A DNA stretch of 5,537 nt, from NCBI GenBank assembly GCA_003645215.1, contig QNEM01000144.1:1-5537 (forward strand), in the 5' to 3' direction. Under the pieces are notes generated by a model. It worked only from the letters and a program-made list of their open reading frames with translations, did not search any database and was not told the origin of the DNA. This DNA comes from Gammaproteobacteria bacterium (GTDB lineage Bacteria > Pseudomonadota > Gammaproteobacteria > Eutrophobiales > Eutrophobiaceae). This document shows, one piece after another, positions 1 through 5,499 of this stretch. Within the stretch, counting starts at the first letter, position 1, and each line of letters opens with the position of its first letter. A program made the position numbers and the translations under genes.

Positions 1-621
1 GATACGTCCATTTTCTCACAGGATCATGGATGGAGAACCATCGTTGGAGCACTAAATGAAGGTGGTGATGAACTTAATCCTTTCCGCAGAGTTGCCCTTG
101 TAAGATACATGCAATACCTCTCCTCACGCCAGGATATTATTAAATACCTGTATTCCGAGAAGAAAAAGCCAACGGCTGATAAACAGGATAGTAATGGCGA
201 TACCAAGGAGGGAGATCAGTTCAAGGACACACTGATCTTTGAAAACACATTATTTGAACCAGGCAGTAACGACCCAAAGAATGGTGAATTTGAACGCATG
301 CCGAAAGGTGAAACAATAACCACCATCCTCAAATCTGGTGAACGTATTATTGTTATGCTTTCAAAACACAAATGTGAGATCGAAGCTAATGGGCAACTTT
401 TCTTTATCGACCAGGCGGGTAGAAAGCACGTGCTGGATAAGGGGCAAAATACCGTTGGCAGGGATTCTTCCGGCACCGTTATCATTGACTCTGGATTGAG
501 GGATGTCTCCAGAATGCATCTGGTTATTGAGAACCTGGGCAATAATTCAATGCAATTAACGGATCTTTCTGCACATGGGACATACATTCCATCAGTACTC
601 CTTGAAGACCACACAAACTGA
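1..621 (+). CDS. FHA-domain protein, 5' end outside the window
   Basis: The frame is open from base 1 without a stop, so this is the last 206 residues of a longer protein; the ATG at 109 is probably internal. The C-terminal third carries a forkhead-associated domain. Counting from the first codon in the window, the landmarks are G153-R154 (GRDSSG), the S170-R171-x-H173 core (DVSRMH) and S190-A-H-G-T194. These are the conserved phosphothreonine-binding loop positions; His in place of the usual Asn before Gly-Thr is a common variant. FHA domains bind phosphothreonine peptides and usually work with Ser/Thr kinases or in assembly of complexes. Before the FHA domain lies a charged low-complexity linker (about residues 54-75) and an N-terminal segment that I do not recognise. 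There is no transmembrane segment in the visible part. The partner or kinase is unknown. A 207-bp gap separates it from cysH, so co-transcription is unlikely but not excluded, since I see no clear terminator after it. Confidence 0.8.
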   Translation, partial: DTSIFSQDHGWRTIVGALNEGGDELNPFRRVALVRYMQYLSSRQDIIKYLYSEKKKPTADKQDSNGDTKEGDQFKDTLIFENTLFEPGSNDPKNGEFERMPKGETITTILKSGERIIVMLSKHKCEIEANGQLFFIDQAGRKHVLDKGQNTVGRDSSGTVIIDSGLRDVSRMHLVIENLGNNSMQLTDLSAHGTYIPSVLLEDHTN

Positions 622-708
622 TTATTCTTACATCCTTATCTACAAGCGCCGGTTAAAATACTATCCTTTGTATACGTTTCAGCCGGTAATATATTCGATA
701 AGCATATA

Positions 709-741
709 AATATAATCAGTTATTCTTTATTGGAATATAAT
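709..741 (+). promoter_or_regulatory. Candidate cysH promoter/operator region
   Basis: Two perfect TATAAT hexamers lie at 711-716 and 736-741, each inside the octamer AATATAAT repeated 25 bp apart. Neither has a good -35 box 16-18 bp upstream, which would fit an activator-dependent promoter. Between them is the dyad TATTC-N7-GAATA (721-737), whose core TTC-N7-GAA satisfies the T-N11-A rule of LysR-family binding sites. CysB is the obvious candidate protein. The region is very AT-rich, so chance matches are easy; the assignment is inference. Confidence 0.3.
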
Positions 742-775
742 GTCTTTGCTAACATCGCCGTCCTTAATAATTAAT

Positions 776-799
776 GGTGATTTTGGCTAAATAATCACC
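776..799 (+). promoter_or_regulatory. Inverted repeat in the cysH leader
   Basis: GGTGATT (776-782) and AATCACC (793-799) are perfect 7-bp inverted arms around a 10-nt loop, ending 29 nt before the cysH start codon. It could be an operator or a leader hairpin. It has no T tract, so it does not look like an intrinsic terminator. A dyad of this size can arise by chance, so only its position makes it notable. Confidence 0.25.
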
Positions 800-828
800 C
801 CCCTAAAGAATCAACCCGGGTAAAGAAA

Positions 829-1557
829 ATGACTGCAGTCACGTTTGATGTTGATAAATTAGCAGCAGAATACAACGATAAGACACCTTCAGATATCCTG
901 GCTCTGGCAATAGAGCATTTCGAGAACCTGTCAATCTCATTCAGCGGCGCAGAGGATGTCGTACTTATCGACATGGCAGTTCAGATTAAACCTGATATCA
1001 ACGTGTTTTCCCTGGACACGGGCAGGTTACATCCGGAAACATATCAGTTCATAGAACGAGTAAGAAATCACTACAATATACAAATTGATTTAATGTCTCC
1101 TGATCAAAAACAACTGGAAAAATTTGTCCAGGACAAAGGCCTGTACAGTTTTTATCAGGATGGTCATCAGGAATGCTGTGGTATTCGCAAGGTCATGCCT
1201 TTGCGTCGCGCACTATCGACACTCGATGCATGGATTACCGGACAACGCCAGGATCAAAGCCCGGATACGCGTCAGGGAATACCTGTCATGCAAAAGGATA
1301 ATGCCTTCTCATCCGCAGACCGGACATTGATAAAATTCAATCCTTTAGCTGGCTGGACATCACAACAGGTCTGGCAATATATCCGCGAAAATGATGTCCC
1401 CTTTAATGAACTTCATTCAAAGGGCTTCGCCAGTATCGGCTGCGAACCCTGCACTCGCGCTGTCCTCCCGAATCAACATGAAAGAGAGGGACGTTGGTGG
1501 TGGGAAGAAGCCACCAAAAAAGAATGCGGTTTACATGTGGACAACATTAAGAAATAG
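829..1557 (+). CDS. cysH: Assimilatory APS reductase, [4Fe-4S] type (CysH)
   Basis: This cytoplasmic enzyme reduces adenylyl sulfate to sulfite and AMP in assimilatory sulfate reduction. The 242 residues show the PP-loop S37-F-S-G-A-E-D43 that holds the substrate, then L62-D-T-G-R66 followed by HPETY. The cluster ligands C116-C117 (ECCGIRK) and C205-x-x-C208 (GCEPCTR) follow, and the C-terminal catalytic C233 lies in KKECGLH. The CC...CxxC set binds a [4Fe-4S] cluster and marks the APS-using (EC 1.8.4.10) or dual form; E. coli-type PAPS reductases keep ECGLH but lack the four cluster cysteines. Length is typical or slightly short. ATG 829 is the only ATG between the upstream in-frame stop (778-780) and the body of the protein; the Shine-Dalgarno sequence (around AAAG) is weak. 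The next gene starts 9 nt downstream, and cysB lies convergent just beyond it. C233 forms a thiosulfonate that needs a thioredoxin-like reductant. Confidence 0.95.
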   Translation: MTAVTFDVDKLAAEYNDKTPSDILALAIEHFENLSISFSGAEDVVLIDMAVQIKPDINVFSLDTGRLHPETYQFIERVRNHYNIQIDLMSPDQKQLEKFVQDKGLYSFYQDGHQECCGIRKVMPLRRALSTLDAWITGQRQDQSPDTRQGIPVMQKDNAFSSADRTLIKFNPLAGWTSQQVWQYIRENDVPFNELHSKGFASIGCEPCTRAVLPNQHEREGRWWWEEATKKECGLHVDNIKK

Positions 1558-1560
1558 GAG
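1556..1560 (+). promoter_or_regulatory. Ribosome binding site overlapping the cysH stop
   Basis: AGGAG shares its first two bases with the TAG stop of cysH (1555-1557) and sits 6 nt before ATG 1567. This supports that ATG over the in-frame ATG at 1579 and suggests translational coupling of the small gene to cysH. Confidence 0.7.
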
Positions 1561-1566
1561 CTTGCC

Positions 1567-1902
1567 ATGCACATTACTATGGTCAAAAAAATCATGAAAG
1601 ATGGTAGCCCCTGTCGCAAATGCGCAGATGTGTTAACCCAACTGCAAGAGAATAAGCTACTGGATAAGATTGATCAGATAGTTATTGCCGATGAGCGAGA
1701 TCCTGATAGCGAAGGTATGATCCTGGCGAGACAGCATAAGGTAGAACTGGCACCTTTTTTCGTGGTTGAAGAAGAGGGCCAGGCAGCGGAAATTTATACC
1801 ATTTATTTCAAATTCGTTAAGGAGGTCCTTTCAGAACAAATATCTGAACAGGAAGAAATCAAGGAGATAATGCAGCAGAACCCGGATATAGATTTCCTCT
1901 GA
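1567..1902 (+). CDS. Small thioredoxin/glutaredoxin-fold protein linked to CysH
   Basis: A 111-residue cytoplasmic protein without a signal peptide. It starts with a beta strand (HITMVKKI), followed by a C16-R-K-C19 active site (GSPCRKC) at the head of a helix. A second strand (IDQIVIADE) comes next, and then A62-P63 in front of FFVVEEEG, the place of the cis-proline that packs against the active site in thioredoxin folds. A helical acidic tail with QISEQEEIKEI ends the protein. The CxxC is not the Trx WCGPC or the classical Grx CPYC, so it belongs to a divergent branch that I cannot name. It follows cysH by 9 nt with an AGGAG site overlapping the cysH stop. Because assimilatory APS reductase must be re-reduced by a dithiol protein, a role as dedicated reductant for CysH is a reasonable inference. 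Alternatives are a redox sensor or a sulfur carrier. Its 3' end lies 22 bp from the end of convergent cysB, with no evident terminator in between. Confidence 0.8.
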   Translation: MHITMVKKIMKDGSPCRKCADVLTQLQENKLLDKIDQIVIADERDPDSEGMILARQHKVELAPFFVVEEEGQAAEIYTIYFKFVKEVLSEQISEQEEIKEIMQQNPDIDFL

Positions 1903-1924
1903 TTATATCTTCGCATTGATAAAA

Positions 1925-2911
1925 CTAATGGAAAGGCAACTCAACGCCAGCAAACAATTGCTCAATCTCGTCATTTTTCCTGGTATTCAGGGCTTGATCA
2001 ACCAGTGCCTTATCCAGGTGTGGTGCAAATAATTCTATAAATTCATACATAAACCCACGTAAAATGGTGCCCCTTCTGAGCCCTATCTTTGTGGTACTTG
2101 ATGCAAACAGGTGACTGGCATCAATGGCTACCAGCTCTTTATCAATGTCTGCATCAAATGCCATGCTGGCAACAATGCCCACACCAATCCCGAGTTTCAC
2201 ATAAGTCTTGATAACATCGGCATCAGCTGCCGTAAATACAACCTTCGGTTCATAGCCCTTTTCATTAAAAGCGTCATCAAGCTGTGAACGACCGGTAAAT
2301 CCAAATACGTAAGTCACAATTGGATATTCGGCGAGCCCCTCAAGTGTTAATTTCTCACCGCTTGCCTCGTTTATCGCCAGGGGATGGTCGTGCTTGACAA
2401 TAACACTTCGGTTCCAGCGATAGCATGGCAGCATGATCAGGTTTTCAAAAAGCTCCAGCGCTTCTGTTGCGATGGCAATATCAACCTTCCCTTTTGAGGC
2501 GGCCTCGGATATCTGCACGGGTGTCCCCTGATGCATATGTAAAGCTACATCAGGATAACGACCAATAAATTCACTAATGACACTGGGTAACAGGTAACGT
2601 GCCTGCGTGTGCGTTGTTGCTATTGAGAGTGTGCCTCTATCCTTGTCGCTGAATTCGTTGGCAATCAGTCGAACATTTTCAACCTTATCCAGTATTTCCC
2701 CAGCCATCTTGACGATAGCTTTGCCAGCTGGTGTGATTTCAGTCAGGTGTTTACCACTTCGTTGAAATATCTGAACGCCCAATTCGTCCTCAAGCATTCT
2801 TATCTGCTTACTGATGCCTGGCTGAGAGGTGTAGAGGCTCTCTGCAGTTGCCGATACATTCAATTCATGTCTGGAGACTTCCCAAATGTATTTGAGTTGT
2901 TGCAGCTTCAT
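1925..2911 (-). CDS. cysB: LysR-family regulator of cysteine biosynthesis (CysB)
   Basis: The 328-residue length is close to the 324 of E. coli CysB, and the sequence follows it throughout as I remember it. The N-terminal winged helix-turn-helix covers about residues 1-60 (VSATAESLYTSQPGISKQ, RSGKHLTEITPAG). The effector domain begins near residue 93. Known sulfate/inducer pocket positions are kept: T100, T102, Q103 (TTHTQARY), T149 (IATE) and W166 (CYRWNR). Position 202, Thr in E. coli by my alignment, is Val here. CysB activates sulfur-assimilation genes when N-acetylserine accumulates and usually represses itself. It lies convergent to the cysH pair and divergent from the TSUP transporter gene, so both are plausible targets. 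The start is set by the family N-terminus MKLQQLKYI; the region before the ATG (GTGAATAGAAA) is a poor Shine-Dalgarno. A paralogue such as Cbl is less likely given the adjacent cysH. Confidence 0.93.
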   Translation of the reverse strand: MKLQQLKYIWEVSRHELNVSATAESLYTSQPGISKQIRMLEDELGVQIFQRSGKHLTEITPAGKAIVKMAGEILDKVENVRLIANEFSDKDRGTLSIATTHTQARYLLPSVISEFIGRYPDVALHMHQGTPVQISEAASKGKVDIAIATEALELFENLIMLPCYRWNRSVIVKHDHPLAINEASGEKLTLEGLAEYPIVTYVFGFTGRSQLDDAFNEKGYEPKVVFTAADADVIKTYVKLGIGVGIVASMAFDADIDKELVAIDASHLFASSTTKIGLRRGTILRGFMYEFIELFAPHLDKALVDQALNTRKNDEIEQLFAGVELPFH

Positions 2912-3031
2912 TTTCTATTCACACTTATTCTATATAATTATAAAAATATACATATAAATTACTTTTAAGTATAGATAAGCGCGTATACATTACAAGCCCT
3001 TTTCAGAATAGCATTCCTTTTTGGCATCTAC
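2912..3031. promoter_or_regulatory. Divergent cysB / transporter control region
   Basis: This 120-bp AT-rich spacer must hold the promoters of both divergent genes. It contains the perfect palindrome TATAATTATA (2933-2942), which offers a -10-like hexamer on either strand. For the transporter I see no convincing -35/-10 pair; TATACA (2984-2989) is the best -10 candidate. A shared spacer next to a LysR gene is the classical arrangement for autoregulation plus activation of the divergent neighbour, so a CysB site is expected here, but I cannot place it securely. Confidence 0.45.
2968..2995 (-). promoter_or_regulatory. Candidate sigma70-type promoter of cysB
   Basis: Read on the minus strand, TTGTAA (2990-2995) and TATACT (2968-2973) are separated by 16 bp. 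This would give a leader of roughly 50 nt before the cysB ATG. Both hexamers deviate from consensus, so this is a candidate only. Confidence 0.3.
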
Positions 3032-3817
3032 ATGGACATAGCATTTATAGTCATCGGTTTTTTAGTTGGTTTCGTCGTCGGCCTGACGGGCGTCGGTGGT
3101 GGCTCTCTAATGACCCCCATTCTGGTTCTGGGGTTTTCTATTTCTCCGGCCATCGCGGTGGGAACCGATTTATTGTATGCCGCAATAACCAAATCTACCG
3201 GTATTTTTGTTCATCATGCCAGGAACACTATTGACTGGAATATTGTCAAGCTGCTCAGTGCCGGGAGTATCCCTGCAGCATGCCTGTCGATATTTATACT
3301 CAAACACATGGTTGCATCAGGTATTGACTATGAACAGCTGATCACGACCACGCTGAGCTTTGCATTGATTCTGACATCATTAGTACTCCTGTTTAAAACC
3401 CAAATTCAGAAGCTGAGTCAAAATGAACGCCTGTCTGGCATCAGGACCCTGCATAAACAATTGAGGAAACCGCTAACCATATTTTCGGGTGCCCTTATTG
3501 GTTTCCTGGTCACAATTTCCTCAGTCGGTGCTGGCGCATTAGGGGCCGCTATTTTATTTTTTCTCTACCCGCGTATGCGTGCAATATCTATCGTTGGTAC
3601 TGACCTGGCCCACGCCGTACCGATCACCGCTATTGCCGGTCTTGGTCATGCACATCTGGGAACGGTTGACTATATACTTTTAGGAAGTCTTCTGATCGGG
3701 TCTATTCCGGGTATATATCTGGGAAGTAATCTCGGCTCATACCTACCAGAGAGAATCATGCGACCTGCCCTGGCCACTATGTTATTGATGATCGGGATCC
3801 GCTTCGCCATATCATAG
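3032..3817 (+). CDS. TauE/SafE (TSUP) family membrane transporter, probable sulfur oxyanion permease
   Basis: A 261-residue polytopic inner-membrane protein with about eight hydrophobic segments and the internal duplication typical of TSUP. The motif GLTGVGGGSLMTPIL with VGTDLLYA (residues 17-50) recurs in degenerate form as SSVGAGALGAAIL with VGTDLAHA (163-194). The only long hydrophilic stretch is a basic loop between the halves (about 122-147). Family members move sulfite, sulfoacetate, sulfate or other small sulfur-containing anions, in either direction. Divergent placement from cysB and closeness to cysH make sulfate uptake or sulfite export the likely role; the sequence does not tell which. 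ATG 3032 is the only ATG after the in-frame stop at 2972-2974, and the Shine-Dalgarno is weak. The gene ends 36 bp before a strong terminator hairpin and therefore looks monocistronic. Family assignment is firm; substrate is inference. Confidence 0.88.
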   Translation: MDIAFIVIGFLVGFVVGLTGVGGGSLMTPILVLGFSISPAIAVGTDLLYAAITKSTGIFVHHARNTIDWNIVKLLSAGSIPAACLSIFILKHMVASGIDYEQLITTTLSFALILTSLVLLFKTQIQKLSQNERLSGIRTLHKQLRKPLTIFSGALIGFLVTISSVGAGALGAAILFFLYPRMRAISIVGTDLAHAVPITAIAGLGHAHLGTVDYILLGSLLIGSIPGIYLGSNLGSYLPERIMRPALATMLLMIGIRFAIS

Positions 3818-3853
3818 AATTATTTAAATTTACTTCTACCAGACGCAGAAAAG

Positions 3854-3889
3854 AAAACACCTTTCGAAATTTCTCTCGAAAGGTGTTTT
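3854..3889. terminator. Bidirectional intrinsic terminator
   Basis: A perfect 14-bp stem pairs arms 3854-3867 and 3876-3889 around an 8-nt loop (AATTTCTC). The GC-rich part CACCTTTCGA/TCGAAAGGTG is flanked by AAAA on the left and TTTT on the right. The transcript therefore ends in a U tract in either direction; on the minus strand it continues as TTTTCTTTT. It sits between the 3' ends of the transporter gene (+) and the YdcH-like gene (-) and serves both. Confidence 0.92.
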
Positions 3890-3919
3890 ATACGGTCTAT
3901 GTTAGTAAACAGGATAAAT

Positions 3920-4147
3920 CTAGGCTGCGTGGTCCTTTCTATAGTTCTCAATAATTTGTGCCATTTGATCCTTCAAATATAATTTTTCTTTTTTCATCCC
4001 TTCAAGCTCCATATCCTCGATAGGCGTATCACCAGTATTTGCGCTATCAACATCTCGATTCAGATCGATATGCTTATCATACAGTCTCTTGAAATCTACA
4101 CTTTCTTTTAACAAAACCTCAACAATCTCTTCATCAAATTCAAACAT
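3920..4147 (-). CDS. YdcH-like small coiled-coil protein (DUF465)
   Basis: A 75-residue charged, helical protein. The landmarks of the DUF465/YdcH family are present: F19-x-x-L-Y-D-K-H26 near the middle of the first helix and the C-terminal helix MKKEKLYLKDQMAQI (about residues 51-65). Members form a helical hairpin. The function is unknown, and they are common in proteobacteria as cytoplasmic proteins. Here the loop between the helices (about 33-46) is somewhat longer and more acidic than in E. coli YdcH as I recall it. The start is well supported by AGAAGGGGG (minus strand, 4152-4160) just upstream of the ATG. It is convergent to the transporter gene and shares its terminator. It has no evident functional link to sulfur metabolism. 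Confidence 0.82.
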   Translation of the reverse strand: MFEFDEEIVEVLLKESVDFKRLYDKHIDLNRDVDSANTGDTPIEDMELEGMKKEKLYLKDQMAQIIENYRKDHAA

Positions 4148-4329
4148 AATGCCCCCTTCTTAAATGCGTTGGTAAATGTTTCAGACACGAGCGCGCCTGA
4201 GTTTAAACCTGGCTAATCCAAACTCCTTGGTTCTTGATATGAAATAGTTATTGTGAATATGAGAAATAATCATCGTCTCATGTATAAATCTAGACAATAA
4301 TGACGCTGCTTACAAGGACACATTCATAG

Positions 4330-4377
4330 AAAAACCGGGTATATTAATATGCATTGATGCAAAAACCTGGTCCAGGT
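4330..4377. repeat. Cluster of small palindromes and an 11-bp direct repeat
   Basis: AAAAACCGGGT (4330-4340) recurs with one mismatch as AAAAACCTGGT (4361-4371), 31 bp apart, or about three helical turns. Between and over the copies lie ATATTAATAT (4341-4350), TGCAT-TG-ATGCA (4350-4361) and ACCTGG-T-CCAGGT (4365-4377), all perfect dyads. This looks like a protein-binding region upstream of the metallo-hydrolase promoter. The binding protein is unknown. Confidence 0.35.
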
Positions 4378-4385
4378 ACCTACAT

Positions 4386-4431
4386 TATTCTGTCTGAATA
4401 GACTATACCTTGCGTGAATAGATCATATAAT
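4386..4431 (+). promoter_or_regulatory. Candidate promoter of the metallo-hydrolase gene with repeated operator
   Basis: A perfect -10 hexamer TATAAT lies at 4426-4431. The position for -35 (about 4403-4408, CTATAC) is poor. TGAATAGA occurs at 4395-4402 and again at 4415-4422, exactly 20 bp apart. The first copy also forms the dyad TATTC-N5-GAATA (4386-4400). A good -10, a bad -35 and two same-face repeats fit an activator-dependent promoter. Transcription starting near 4438 leaves a leader that fits either start codon of the gene. Confidence 0.35.
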
Positions 4432-4447
4432 ACATACAGTTACATTA

Positions 4448-5431
4448 ATGATATTTCAAATTACCTGCTGTATATTTAAACCAATGATAAATATGTCAAA
4501 AAATATCTTATTTCTAGTTGGCCTGGTTCTTTTATTTCCAGCTTATCTGCCATTGGCCTCAGCTGGAGGGGAGTCTGAAGCCTTCAATTTAAAACAGGTT
4601 GCGGATGGAATTTATTTACACTCCGGGGTTCATGTTGATTTTGATCATCCCCAGCACGCTGATATTGCTAATATCGGTTTTATCATCGGCAATGATTGCG
4701 TTGCTGTCATTGATACCGGCGGCTCAATCGCCATCGGACAGGAATTGCTATTATCTCTACGAGAAATTAGCAAGCTTCCAATCTGTTATGTGATTAATAC
4801 ACATGTTCACTTTGATCATATGCTTGGTAATGCAGCTTTCCTCAGCGATGACACCAAATTCGTCGGCCATCAGAAGCTTGCTGATGCTGTTGAACATAAT
4901 CGTGATTTCTTCCTGCAACAATTTAACGCAGATTTAGGCCCTACGCCAAACAGGGACTCAATCATAGGACCAGACCTGACTGTCGACAAAACGATGGATC
5001 TTGACTTGGGTGACAGAATAATAACTTTAACTGCATATCCGACAGCACATAGCGGCACTGATCTCACTGTATTAGATCAGCAAACAAAAACATTTTGGGC
5101 CGGCGATCTGATCTTCAGAGAACGCATACCTGCATTTGATGGAAAACTATTAGGCTGGCTGGCGGTGCTGGAAGCCTTACAAAATGAAGTTATAAATCTT
5201 GCTATCCCGGGACATGGCACAATCAGTAATGATTGGCCTGAAACCTTTGCAGCAGAGATGAGCTATTTAACGATGTTGCAAGATGATACAAGGCAAGCTA
5301 TTGCCGAAGGCCAGTTTCTGGAGGAAGCGGTGGATAGTATTGGAAAGGAAGAAAAGCAAGAATGGTTATTACATGAACAACACCACAGCAGAAATGTGAC
5401 AAAGGCCTTTACTGAACTTGAGTGGGAATAA
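4448..5431 (+). CDS. Secreted metallo-beta-lactamase-fold hydrolase, SoxH-like (quinoprotein relay type)
   Basis: The longest frame gives 327 residues, but the start is probably the ATG at 4493 (residue 16, giving 312 residues). From there MSKN plus a hydrophobic run ending in L-A-S-A39|G makes a standard Sec signal peptide with an AxA cleavage site, so the protein is periplasmic. Neither start has a good Shine-Dalgarno. The zinc site is complete: H119-V-H121-F-D123-H124, H201 (AHSGTD), D220 (WAGDLIF) and H256 (PGHG). The stretch ANIGFIIGNDCVAVIDTGGS and the C-terminal helices resemble, from memory, the SoxH-like 'quinoprotein relay system zinc metallohydrolase' group. That group is found near PQQ-dependent dehydrogenases and SoxYZ-like carriers; its substrate is not established. 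Alternatives are other periplasmic MBL hydrolases or a subclass B beta-lactamase. No terminator follows, and a new frame begins 68 nt downstream, possibly in the same operon. Confidence 0.82.
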   Translation: MIFQITCCIFKPMINMSKNILFLVGLVLLFPAYLPLASAGGESEAFNLKQVADGIYLHSGVHVDFDHPQHADIANIGFIIGNDCVAVIDTGGSIAIGQELLLSLREISKLPICYVINTHVHFDHMLGNAAFLSDDTKFVGHQKLADAVEHNRDFFLQQFNADLGPTPNRDSIIGPDLTVDKTMDLDLGDRIITLTAYPTAHSGTDLTVLDQQTKTFWAGDLIFRERIPAFDGKLLGWLAVLEALQNEVINLAIPGHGTISNDWPETFAAEMSYLTMLQDDTRQAIAEGQFLEEAVDSIGKEEKQEWLLHEQHHSRNVTKAFTELEWE

Positions 5432-5499
5432 ACTCTCGACCAATAGAGTAAATCTCACTAAATCCTAATCTTCTATTTTCTTCTTTATATGAGGTATAG

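Larger units (their letters stand above)
4148..4447. other. 300-bp intergenic region between divergent genes
   Basis: No coding sequence, tRNA or recognisable riboswitch is visible. The left half carries the ribosome binding site of the YdcH-like gene. It also has a weak minus-strand promoter candidate: TTGTAA at 4310-4315 and TAGATT at 4287-4292, 17 bp apart, which would imply a leader of about 130 nt. The right 120 bp is dense in short palindromes and direct repeats, listed separately, and probably controls the metallo-hydrolase gene. Confidence 0.6.

Noticed and set aside
216..614. Minus-strand open frame of 132 codons opposite the FHA gene.
   Set aside because: It is the antisense shadow of a well-supported coding frame with FHA motifs; it has no recognisable domain.
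622..700. CCGG-containing repeats after the FHA gene as a terminator.
   Set aside because: The arms pair over only four bases across a loop of about 30 nt, and no T run follows.
1124..1597. Two overlapping plus-strand frames of 68 codons within cysH.
   Set aside because: They are out-of-frame shadows of cysH, whose own frame carries all catalytic motifs.
1903..1924. Terminator between the convergent redox gene and cysB.
   Set aside because: The 22-bp gap has no inverted repeat; termination must occur within the opposing genes or by another mechanism.
2747..2968. Plus-strand frame of 73 codons across the cysB 5' end and upstream region.
   Set aside because: It lies mostly antisense to the conserved CysB DNA-binding domain and runs into AT-rich promoter DNA.
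2914..4422. GTGAATAGA occurs both just before the cysB start (minus strand, 2914-2922) and before the metallo-hydrolase gene (4414-4422), suggesting a shared operator.
   Set aside because: Many 9-mer matches are expected by chance between two strands of a window this long, and the cysB copy lies at the ribosome binding position, not at a promoter.
5432..5449. ACTCT...AGAGT hairpin right after the metallo-hydrolase stop as a terminator.
   Set aside because: The stem has only 5 bp, the loop is 8 nt and no T tract follows.
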